5,563 bases of DNA from UBA1822 sp963634795 (GTDB lineage Bacteria > Bacillota > Negativicutes > Veillonellales > Dialisteraceae), in contig CAVHDO010000109.1 in the NCBI GenBank assembly GCA_963634795.1, positions 1 to 5,563 of the forward strand, given 5' to 3'. The position numbers were made by a program, and so were the translations under genes. Of the stretch, positions 1 through 5,283 are shown piece by piece. Numbering within the stretch: the first letter of the stretch is position 1; each line of letters begins with the position of its first letter. The notes under the pieces are model-generated. The model saw only the letters and a program-made list of their open reading frames with translations. It had not been told where the DNA came from and did no database searches.

Positions 1-782
1 CTATCCACTTGATCGAAAGGAGTGCCCTTGCCGGCCGGATGTTCATTCGCCTGCGCAATCGCCGCCGAAAGCAACGCCGTGAGCGCTTCCGTGTGTTCGG
101 ATTTTCCCAAAAGAGCCATCACTTCTTCGAGCACCTTGGGAAGCGTCGTCCGTTTCCCGGAAAGCCCCGCAATGATGCCCGCGAAAGCCGCCGCCGCTTG
201 GTATGCGACAGGATTCGTGTGCGTCAGAACCGCGGCGCGCACCGCTTCGTAGAAGGCGTCCCGCACATTTCCGGCGCAAATCAAACCGATGGGGCCGCTC
301 CGGATGAGCGCTTCACTGTCATCGGCATCATTGATTTTATTTTTCAGCGAGCCGGGCGTCTCACTGGCCAGCGCGACCAAAGTGGAGCCCATGCCTCTTT
401 TGGTGCGCATGAATTTTTCGCGAGCGAGACAAAATTCCCGTTCATGCGGCTGCCGGCGCATCCACGTCCGCTGCCCGCGCCGCGCCTCTTCGCCCGTCTG
501 TCCGTAATACCAACGCATATACCCGCGATACAACCCTTCCGTCCGATCGATTTTCTTCGCCGATGCCCAAAGCAATCCGTCAGCCGTCGCCAGCATCATC
601 TGCGTATTTTGCGAAAACGGCGCCACAAAATTCGTTTTCGGAGAACGCACGAGCGTCCGCAGTCCGAAAGGTCCGAATTGACGTTTGATTGTCGTCACGG
701 ACAATGCATCCAACGGAGCGCCCAAAGCATCCCCGGCGGCCTGCCCCAAGAGCATCCCGCAAAATTTATCCAACCCCGTCAT
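1..782 (-). CDS. ADP-ribosylglycohydrolase (DraG/ARH) family protein, 3' end beyond window
   Basis: The 260 visible codons read as the N-terminal part of an ADP-ribosylglycohydrolase, a metal-dependent family that removes ADP-ribose from modified proteins or small molecules. Family marks are the opening GMLLGQAAGDALGAP (residues 9-23), QMMLATADGLLWA (61-73) matching the usual TQMTLFTAEGLL helix, YRGYMRWYYGQTG (85-97), IND (150-152), IRSGPIGL (160-167) matching MRxxPIGL, and VLTHTNPVAYQAAAAFAGII (185-204). The ATG follows AAGGAGGGG (788-796) at good spacing, and an extended -10 promoter lies about 60 nt upstream. It is oddly diverged: the usual (T/S)DDT metal-ligand motif is S57-Q58-N59-T60, and the glycines normally before MRxxPIG are missing. 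The second metal site (DxDT), near the C-terminus in this family, lies outside the window. No signal peptide, so probably cytoplasmic. Family assignment is firm; activity is doubtful. Confidence 0.88.
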   Translation of the reverse strand, partial: MTGLDKFCGMLLGQAAGDALGAPLDALSVTTIKRQFGPFGLRTLVRSPKTNFVAPFSQNTQMMLATADGLLWASAKKIDRTEGLYRGYMRWYYGQTGEEARRGQRTWMRRQPHEREFCLAREKFMRTKRGMGSTLVALASETPGSLKNKINDADDSEALIRSGPIGLICAGNVRDAFYEAVRAAVLTHTNPVAYQAAAAFAGIIAGLSGKRTTLPKVLEEVMALLGKSEHTEALTALLSAAIAQANEHPAGKGTPFDQVD

Positions 783-848
783 CCGAACCCCTCCTTAGCC
801 TATTTTGAGAAACTGCCCGTCTCCGCCTATAATTTCTTATTTGCATTT

Positions 849-878
849 ATTATAGCATACTTTTATCCATTCTATGAA
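849..878 (-). promoter_or_regulatory. Extended -10 promoter for the ADP-ribosylglycohydrolase gene
   Basis: On the minus strand a perfect TATAAT (849-854) is preceded by TGC, giving an extended -10 (TGNTATAAT). TTCATA (873-878), four of six matches to TTGACA, stands 18 bp upstream. Transcription would start near 842, leaving a leader of about 60 nt before the ATG at 782. Confidence 0.72.
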
Positions 879-883
879 TACAT

Positions 884-896
884 GAAATTAAATTTC
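884..896. promoter_or_regulatory. Perfect AT-rich dyad next to the -35: possible operator or UP-type element
   Basis: GAAATT-A-AATTTC is a perfect 6+1+6 inverted repeat ending 6 bp upstream of the candidate -35 box of the ADP-ribosylglycohydrolase promoter. The position suits a regulator site or an alpha-CTD contact. AT-rich dyads also arise by chance, so this is tentative. Confidence 0.3.
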
Positions 897-938
897 TTCA
901 GATTTTTCAGAAACGGCAGGAAAGAGCGGGGAGCCATG

Positions 939-976
939 AGCTGGGAGCTTGGAACTTGGAGCTTGGAACTTGGAGC
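939..976. repeat. Heptamer tandem array, family A (AGCTTGG/AACTTGG)
   Basis: About 5.4 copies of a 7-nt unit: AGCTGGG, AGCTTGG, AACTTGG, AGCTTGG, AACTTGG, then AGC. The units alternate between two versions differing at one base. It begins a repeat block (939-1109) between the divergence point of the ADP-ribosylglycohydrolase leader and the folA terminator. A second array of this family is at 5254-5281. Confidence 0.9.
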
Positions 977-991
977 ACACAAAGAAGTCGA

Positions 992-1024
992 GACGTCAGA
1001 CAATCAGACGTCAGACATCAGATG
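992..1024. repeat. Heptamer-type array, family B (GACGTCA/GACATCA)
   Basis: Successive units are GACGTCA, GACAATCA (8 nt), GACGTCA, GACATCA and GATG. The array runs straight into the hairpin element at 1025. Further family B arrays are at 5186-5221 in the same orientation and 2794-2832 reversed. Each copy contains exactly one 8-nt unit among 7-nt units. Confidence 0.88.
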
Positions 1025-1080
1025 AAAGCGGTATCGCCTGCGGCGATGATTTTATAAAAATCGCGCGAAGCGCGTACCTG
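1025..1080 (+). repeat. Structured interspersed repeat E, copy 1 (two hairpins around an AT core)
   Basis: This 56-nt unit starts AAAGCGGTATCGC and ends ACCTG. It holds ATCGCC-TGC-GGCGAT (1033-1047), the palindrome TTTTATAAAA (1050-1059) and CGCGC-GAA-GCGCG (1062-1074). A second copy at 5284-5338 keeps the same order, length and ends, and a third lies reversed at 5406-5448. The second stem differs in sequence between copies but still pairs. No reading frame is credible across it. It resembles REP/MITE-type repeats in general form; I do not recognise a named family. Confidence 0.75.
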
Positions 1081-1081
1081 C

Positions 1082-1109
1082 ACTGCTAACTGCTAATTGC
1101 TAATTGCTC
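1082..1109. repeat. Heptamer tandem array, family C (ACTGCTA/ATTGCTA)
   Basis: Four consecutive 7-nt units: ACTGCTA, ACTGCTA, ATTGCTA, ATTGCTC. It directly follows the hairpin element that ends at 1080 and is the only family C array in the window. Confidence 0.88.
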
Positions 1110-1300
1110 AATATCTTACGCCTGCCAAAACAGTCAGCACGAATCAGCCCAGCTCCTCATCCCTATCTTGCAAAAGCTCTCATCACAAATGCCACAAAAA
1201 AAGAGCAAGCCCAAAGCCTGCCCCTCATCTCTGTCAGCAGAAAAGTTTCACCACAAACGCCGCCAAAGCCAAGCATCCCAAAAGCCGCGCCTCTCTTCCC
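1110..1300. other. folA 3' flank: no gene seen beyond the terminator
   Basis: This stretch carries the folA terminator at 1196-1221. Open frames on the plus strand are compositional and run antisense into folA without a convincing ribosome site or family resemblance. No tRNA or other RNA gene was seen. Confidence 0.55.
1196..1221 (-). terminator. Rho-independent terminator of the thyA-folA operon
   Basis: On the minus strand GCAGGC-TTTGG-GCTTGC (1205-1221) forms a 6-bp stem with one G-U pair and a 5-nt loop. It is followed by TCTTTTTTT, whose seven-T run is 1196-1202. It sits about 80 nt past the folA stop and is the clearest terminator in the window. Confidence 0.75.
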
Positions 1301-1759
1301 TCATTTTTCATATCTCACAAACCGATACCCGTCATGCGCCTCCGACGTCGTTTCCTTCCATTCCTCCTTGGAAAATTCCGGAAAATATGCGTCACCTTCA
1401 TAGTCTTTTTCGATTTCCGTCAGCTCCATGGCTTGTGCATAAGGTAAAAGCGTGCGATACACGGACGCGCCGCCGATGACGAAGGCGTCTCGATCTGCGA
1501 GCTGCGCCAAAAGATCCGGGACGCTGTGGCAACAGACAACGCCGTCCGGCGCTTCGTAATTCTTGTTTCCGGTCAAAATATAATGCGTCCGTCCGGGCAA
1601 AACGCCGGGGAGGCTCTCGAATGTTTTCCGTCCCATGACGATGGGATGGCCCATGGTGAGCGACTTGAACCGTTTCAAATCTTCCGGAATGTGCCAGATG
1701 AGGCGATTGTCTTTCCCAATGACGCGATTTTTCGCCAGCGCGCAAATGATGGTGAGCAT
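1301..1759 (-). CDS. folA: Dihydrofolate reductase
   Basis: Reduces dihydrofolate to tetrahydrofolate with NADPH in the cytoplasm, recycling the product of the neighbouring thymidylate synthase. The 152-residue protein has normal bacterial DHFR length. It shows the ALAKNRVIG start (7-15), IWHIPEDLKRFK (21-32) containing Trp22, the catalytic acid Asp27, Leu28 and Phe31 by E. coli alignment, MGRKTFESLPGVLPGR (42-57) for NADPH binding, FVIGGASVY (93-101), and YEGDAYFPEF (120-129). It ends in the usual GYRFVRYEK strand. The ATG overlaps the thyA stop by one base (TGATG), and GGAGG lies 10 nt upstream inside thyA, so translation is probably coupled to thyA. Residues at the usual trimethoprim-contact positions look like the sensitive type, which is inference only. 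A terminator follows at 1196-1221. Confidence 0.97.
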   Translation of the reverse strand: MLTIICALAKNRVIGKDNRLIWHIPEDLKRFKSLTMGHPIVMGRKTFESLPGVLPGRTHYILTGNKNYEAPDGVVCCHSVPDLLAQLADRDAFVIGGASVYRTLLPYAQAMELTEIEKDYEGDAYFPEFSKEEWKETTSEAHDGYRFVRYEK

Positions 1760-2553
1760 CAGACTGAGACCTCCATCGAAAGTTTCCCGTGGTGCCGATA
1801 ATTGTCGAGCGTGATATCCTCGGGCGTGAATGCGTAAAAATCGGAAATATCCGGATTGATGCAAAGCCGCGGCGCCTCGTACGCATCGGGAAGGCGCGTG
1901 AGCTGCTCGCGGAGCGCAGCCTCGTGATTCGCGTAAATGTGCGCGTTATTGATGACATGGGTGAACAGTCCCGACCGCAAGCCCACCGATTGCGCGATGA
2001 GATGGACGAGGACGGCGTACTGTGTGAAATTGAAAGGAATGCCGAGTCCCATATCGCCGGAGCGCTGGACGAGCATACAATTCAGGCGCCCGTCCGCGGA
2101 AACGTCCCACATGGTAAGAAACGCGCAAGGCTGAAGCGCCATATCCGGCAAATCTTCGATATTCCAAAGCGACACAATCATGCGCCGCGACTGCGGATCG
2201 GTGCGAAGCGTCTCCAAGAGCGTGTCGACCTGATGATATTTCGCGATCTGGTAGCCGTACGCTTTCCCAATCGTGCCGTCTTCGCGCATCCATTCGTCCC
2301 ACACGTGGACGTTCCAATCCTGCAACACACGGACGTCATTGGATTGTTTCTGCCAAATCCACAAAATTTCTTTCACCGCAGTCTTGAACGCGACAAATTT
2401 CGTCGTCAGGATAGGAAACTCTTTTTCCAAATCGAATTGCAAAATCCGATGCGGCAATTTGTAAGCGGGCATCCCCGTCCGGTTCTCGCCCAAAGCCCCA
2501 TTCTCCAAAATGTCCCGCACAATATTCAAATATTGCGTATCCGCACTGCTCAT
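1759..2553 (-). CDS. thyA: Thymidylate synthase (ThyA type)
   Basis: Methylates dUMP to dTMP using methylene-tetrahydrofolate and releases dihydrofolate, which FolA recycles. At 264 residues it equals the length of E. coli ThyA. Visible active-site parts are ENRTG (23-27, phosphate Arg25), Glu62 in KEILWIW, WNVHVWDEW (80-88), SRRMIVSLWN (122-131, paired Arg), nucleophile Cys143 in QPCAF, QRSGDMGLGIPFNFTQYA (163-180, with Asn175), and HIYANH (205-210). The C-terminus SMEVSV matches the family's closing segment. The start ATG at 2553 is chosen because AAAGGAG lies 5 nt upstream and gives the family length; an upstream TTG would add 14 unlikely residues. After Cys143 it reads AFLTMWDV rather than the common HxFFQF, marking a divergent subfamily. 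First gene of an operon with folA. Confidence 0.97.
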   Translation of the reverse strand: MSSADTQYLNIVRDILENGALGENRTGMPAYKLPHRILQFDLEKEFPILTTKFVAFKTAVKEILWIWQKQSNDVRVLQDWNVHVWDEWMREDGTIGKAYGYQIAKYHQVDTLLETLRTDPQSRRMIVSLWNIEDLPDMALQPCAFLTMWDVSADGRLNCMLVQRSGDMGLGIPFNFTQYAVLVHLIAQSVGLRSGLFTHVINNAHIYANHEAALREQLTRLPDAYEAPRLCINPDISDFYAFTPEDITLDNYRHHGKLSMEVSV

Positions 2554-2585
2554 AGTATCTCCTTTCTGCATTCGGTGTCTATTCA

Positions 2586-2594
2586 TATATAACA
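2586..2594 (-). promoter_or_regulatory. Candidate thyA promoter -10 region
   Basis: On the minus strand TGT-TATATA resembles an extended -10. Transcription would start near 2579, about 26 nt before the thyA ATG. No good -35 box is visible, and that stretch is occupied by the GCTTG direct repeat at 2597-2611. Moderate support only. Confidence 0.4.
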
Positions 2595-2596
2595 AA

Positions 2597-2780
2597 GCTT
2601 GAAAAGGCTTGCTATCGGAAAACCACTTTCATGTCCTCCGCCCAGCTTTCTTTTGCATTAAGGCTTGAAATGGCTTGATAACAAAAAACGCTCCTGCGTC
2701 CTTTCCCCGATTTACTTTGTCATCAAAGCGCGAAAAACTTCAGTACAAAATCAAGCATTTTCAAGCTTTCTCAAGCCTGC
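2597..2780. repeat. Cluster of 10-bp-phased GCTTG repeats upstream of thyA
   Basis: Three groups share a 10-nt period of GCTTGAAANN. They are GCTTGAAAAG+GCTTG (2597-2611), GCTTGAAATG+GCTTGATAAC (2663-2682) and, reversed, TCAAGCATTT+TCAAGCTTTC+TCAAGC (2751-2776). The spacing is one DNA helical turn, and the group nearest thyA overlaps its likely -35 region. This could be a set of regulator sites or another short tandem repeat type. The sequence between groups shows no gene. Confidence 0.6.
2683..2699 (-). terminator. Weak candidate terminator after recQ
   Basis: On the minus strand ACGC-AGGA-GCGT (2688-2699) leads into a run of T. Flanking G-U and A-U pairs could lengthen the stem but use up the T run. 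It lies about 190 nt past the recQ stop. No better terminator was found between recQ and thyA. Confidence 0.35.
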
Positions 2781-2791
2781 CGCAAAAATCA

Positions 2792-2885
2792 AGAACGTCA
2801 TCTGACGTCTGATCATCTGATGTCTGACGTCTACATCCTGCCTGACGCAAACGGCCGAGCACGCCACCCTGTGCACTGTGCACTA
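2792..2885 (-). repeat. Composite D-spacer-B repeat, left copy (3 nt past the recQ stop)
   Basis: Read on the minus strand, it has 2.4 units of the GTGCACA family (2869-2885), a ~35-nt spacer holding GTCAGGCAGGAT (2834-2845), then a family B array (2794-2832: GACGTCA, GACATCA, GATGATCA, GACGTCA, GATGACG). The same arrangement, with similar spacer, is on the other side of recQ at 5120-5225 in opposite orientation. The last 22 nt (2792-2813) match 5204-5225 exactly as an inverted repeat. Its end contains ACGTC-AGAT-GACGT, a small hairpin. Confidence 0.85.
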
Positions 2886-2888
2886 CCC

Positions 2889-4991
2889 TCACAATATCGA
2901 CCGATACACCTCCGCTGCCTGCACGAGCGTCGGACCGTACAGGATCCGATACTCCGGCGACATTTCTTGCACCGCGTTTTTATCCGATAAAAGTGCCAAG
3001 AGCAGCGCCTTGCTGCAAAGCGCATCCGGCGCAACGCCCGCTTTTTTCGCCAGACGCGTGCGCACCGTGTCCATATACGCCAAAAACGCCGCCTCATCGA
3101 ATGTTTCTTTTTCATCCGCGCTGTGCGTTTGCGGCAATTTTCGCGCGCCTCTTGCCGGAATCGTCCCGTCGGCGACAGGCTCCGGCAGCGGAGACGCCTC
3201 TCCCTCATGTCCCAAAGCTTTCAGGAAACGCGCGCCGTATTTCCGCAATTTGAATGCGCCGACGCCGTGTACATCCGCCATTTCTTCCATGGTTGTCGGC
3301 TGTTTCTGCGCCATATCTTCCAGCGCCGCATCCGTGAAAACGACAAAGGGCGGCACGCCTTCCTCTTCCGCGATTTCCAAGCGAAGCAGACGAAGCGTCT
3401 CGAAAAGCGGCGAGCGTTTCTCCTTCGTCTTCGCTTTTTTTCGCGTCGCCGCATGCACCGCAAATTTTTGCGCGCCGATGGGAATCCCGTACACATCGGC
3501 GTTTCCGGAAATGACAGCCTTTCCTTTCTCCGTCACGGAAATCGTGGGGTACTGCCCACCTTCGCGCAGCAAGTAGCCGTCCGCCACATAGCGCGCGATG
3601 GCCTCACGAATCCCTTTGAGCGTCTCGAGCGCCAGTTTCCCGTACATCGGAAGCTCGTCGAAATGGCGGCTGATAATCTTTTCCGTCCGCGCGCCCTTCA
3701 AAATTTCCGCGATAATTCCTGCACCGAAACGCCCGCCGATCGCGTCCGCCGTGCGAAAAATCAGCGTCGCCTCATCCGTGACGCAAGTGCCGACCGCCGC
3801 CGCTTCGCAGTTTCCGCAATGCCCGCACGGCATGTCGCCCTTCTCCCCGAAATAATCCAGCAGGAAATTCCGAAGGCATCCCGACGTGCGGCAATAATCC
3901 TCCATCCGGCGGAGCCTTTCGTAATCCAAATCGGCCTTCTCCGGCTCCGCCTCGTTCTTTTCAATCAAATATTCCTGCGTCCGGACATCGCGCGCACTGT
4001 AGAGCAAAATACAATCCGCCGCCGCCCCGTCACGCCCCGCGCGCCCGGCTTCTTGGTAATACGCCTCGGGACTCTTGGGCATCGCATGGTGAATCACATA
4101 GCGCACATTGCTTTTGTCGATCCCCATGCCGAACGCATTCGTCGCGACCATCACCGTCGTGCGATCGAAAGAAAAATCCTCCTGCGCCTTTCGCCGTTCT
4201 TCGTCCTCCATGCCTGCATGATAGCGCCCGGCCGCAATCCCGAGGCCGCACAGAAATTCGTACACCTCTTCCACGGCCTTTCGCGTCGCGCAATAAATGA
4301 TGCCGGCCTCCTTCGGATGCGCCTCGATGTACGCCCGAATGAAATCTTCTTTCTTGACCCCGCGCATCACACGAAACGACAAATTCGGGCGATCCAGCCC
4401 TGTCCGAAAAAGCCGCGCACGGAGCAAATCCAAATTCTCCCGCATATCCCGCTCGACCAAGGGCGTCGCCGTCGCCGTGAACGCCGCCACGACGGGCCGC
4501 GCCGGCAGTTTCTTGATAAACTCATCAATTTTCCGATAGCTCGGCCGAAAATCGTGTCCCCACTGCGAGACGCAATGCGCCTCATCGATGACGACCAGCG
4601 ACAGCGGCACCTGCCGGAGGCAATCCGTGAAATATCCCTGCTCCAATTTTTCCGGCGCCATATACAAAAGTTTCAGCCGCCCGCGATACAAATCCCGCAA
4701 CCGCTCAATCGTGTCCTCCCGCGAGACCGTGCTATTCACAAAAGCCGCCGGAATCCCCTGCGCCGACAGCGCCTCCACCTGATCCTTCATGAGCGAAATC
4801 AAAGGAGAAATCACAACCGTCCCGTGCGGTAATGCCAGCGCCGGAATCTGGAAACAAATCGATTTCCCGGCTCCCGTCGGCATAATCGCCACGACATCGT
4901 CCCCATGCAAAATCGCCCGCGCAATTTCCTCCTGCACGGGGCGAAACGAATCGTAGCCGAAATATTGTTTCAAAAGTGCTTTCAAATCCAT
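2889..4991 (-). CDS. recQ: ATP-dependent DNA helicase RecQ with two HRDC-type domains
   Basis: 3'-5' DNA helicase of recombination and replication-fork repair. The 700-residue protein has the RecQ motif 0 FGYDSFRPVQ (11-20), Walker A MPTGAGKS (37-44), motif Ia SPLISLMKDQ (62-71), DEAH box with aromatic-rich loop IDEAHCVSQWGHDFRP (135-150), FTATAT (171-176), VMVATNAFGMGIDK (280-293) and QEAGRAGRDG (313-322). Zinc ligands are Cys372, Cys389, Cys392 and Cys395. A winged-helix RQC region (about 400-500) follows, then HRDC (about 527-593, PPFVVFTDAALEDMA). After a Pro/Ala/Glu-rich linker, residues 630-700 (RTRLAKKAGVAPDAL, ILYGPTLVQAAEVY) look like a second, degenerate HRDC, making it longer than E. 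coli RecQ (about 610). ATG at 4991 is preferred: AGGGG lies 8 nt upstream and the TATAAT promoter just beyond. Transcribed alone. Confidence 0.97.
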   Translation of the reverse strand: MDLKALLKQYFGYDSFRPVQEEIARAILHGDDVVAIMPTGAGKSICFQIPALALPHGTVVISPLISLMKDQVEALSAQGIPAAFVNSTVSREDTIERLRDLYRGRLKLLYMAPEKLEQGYFTDCLRQVPLSLVVIDEAHCVSQWGHDFRPSYRKIDEFIKKLPARPVVAAFTATATPLVERDMRENLDLLRARLFRTGLDRPNLSFRVMRGVKKEDFIRAYIEAHPKEAGIIYCATRKAVEEVYEFLCGLGIAAGRYHAGMEDEERRKAQEDFSFDRTTVMVATNAFGMGIDKSNVRYVIHHAMPKSPEAYYQEAGRAGRDGAAADCILLYSARDVRTQEYLIEKNEAEPEKADLDYERLRRMEDYCRTSGCLRNFLLDYFGEKGDMPCGHCGNCEAAAVGTCVTDEATLIFRTADAIGGRFGAGIIAEILKGARTEKIISRHFDELPMYGKLALETLKGIREAIARYVADGYLLREGGQYPTISVTEKGKAVISGNADVYGIPIGAQKFAVHAATRKKAKTKEKRSPLFETLRLLRLEIAEEEGVPPFVVFTDAALEDMAQKQPTTMEEMADVHGVGAFKLRKYGARFLKALGHEGEASPLPEPVADGTIPARGARKLPQTHSADEKETFDEAAFLAYMDTVRTRLAKKAGVAPDALCSKALLLALLSDKNAVQEMSPEYRILYGPTLVQAAEVYRSIL

Positions 4992-5020
4992 ATCGCAAAC
5001 CCCTGTCAATTTTTTCTTCC

Positions 5021-5029
5021 ATTATAGCA
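5021..5029 (-). promoter_or_regulatory. Extended -10 promoter of recQ
   Basis: On the minus strand TGC-TATAAT has a perfect -10 (5021-5026) with the extended TG. It is the same TGCTATAAT string as in the ADP-ribosylglycohydrolase promoter. No strong -35 at 17-18 bp; TTTACA occurs only 13 bp upstream. The start point would be near 5014, leaving a leader of about 23 nt. No LexA-type box was seen. Confidence 0.65.
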
Positions 5030-5091
5030 CGAAAGGCGATGTAAATTTTTCGGACTTCTTTTTTTCTCCTTATGACGTGATTGAATTTTCT

Positions 5092-5103
5092 GTCAGGCAG
5101 GAT
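5092..5103 (+). repeat. Solo copy of the composite's GTCAGGCAGGAT core
   Basis: The 12-nt string is identical to the reversed spacer core at 2834-2845, and nearly repeated (GTCAAGCAGGAT) at 5171-5182. It lies just before the family D array at 5120, so part of the composite may be duplicated here. Confidence 0.6.
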
Positions 5104-5119
5104 GGAAACGTCCGAAAAA

Positions 5120-5147
5120 GTGCACAGTACACAGTACACAGTGCACA
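5120..5147. repeat. Heptamer tandem array, family D (GTGCACA/GTACACA)
   Basis: Four exact 7-nt units: GTGCACA, GTACACA, GTACACA, GTGCACA, followed by GG. It is the first part of the right-hand composite repeat. A shorter reversed array of the family abuts the recQ stop at 2869-2885. Confidence 0.9.
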
Positions 5148-5185
5148 GGTTGACCGTGCTCAGTTTTTATGTCAAGCAGGATTAA

Positions 5186-5225
5186 GACGTCAGACGATCA
5201 GACATCAGACGTCAGATGACGTTCT
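5186..5225. repeat. Heptamer-type array, family B, right copy
   Basis: Units are GACGTCA, GACGATCA (8 nt), GACATCA, GACGTCA and GATGACG, then TTCT. It completes the right-hand D-spacer-B composite, whose spacer is 5150-5185. Positions 5204-5225 match 2792-2813 exactly in inverted orientation. The end can fold as ACGTC-AGAT-GACGT, with TTTTT (5230-5234) soon after. Confidence 0.88.
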
Positions 5226-5253
5226 CGGCTTTTTACTCAGGCGCAAGATAGCC

Positions 5254-5281
5254 GGAAGCTTGGAGGCGGGAGCTGGGAGCT
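5254..5281. repeat. Heptamer array, family A, degenerate copy
   Basis: Four 7-nt steps: GGAAGCT, TGGAGGC, GGGAGCT, GGGAGCT. It is related to the array at 939-976 but with more G and less regular. It is followed directly by hairpin element E at 5284. Confidence 0.7.
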
Positions 5282-5283
5282 TA

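Noticed and set aside
992..1024. Possible CRISPR array from repeated GACGTCA units
   Set aside because: Units are 7-8 nt, adjacent and without unique spacers, and there are no cas genes.
9..1025. 338-codon plus-strand open frame at the left edge
   Set aside because: It lies opposite the ADP-ribosylglycohydrolase frame, runs on through the promoter and repeat arrays, and its protein is Arg/His-rich without domain signals.
1789..2592. 267-codon plus-strand open frame opposite thyA
   Set aside because: Antisense shadow of a gene with intact active-site motifs; no ribosome site or family match.
3123..4832. 569-codon open frame on the plus strand opposite recQ
   Set aside because: It is wholly antisense to a well-conserved helicase, very rich in Arg and Pro, and matches no family I recognise. 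Codon bias of recQ explains the lack of stops.
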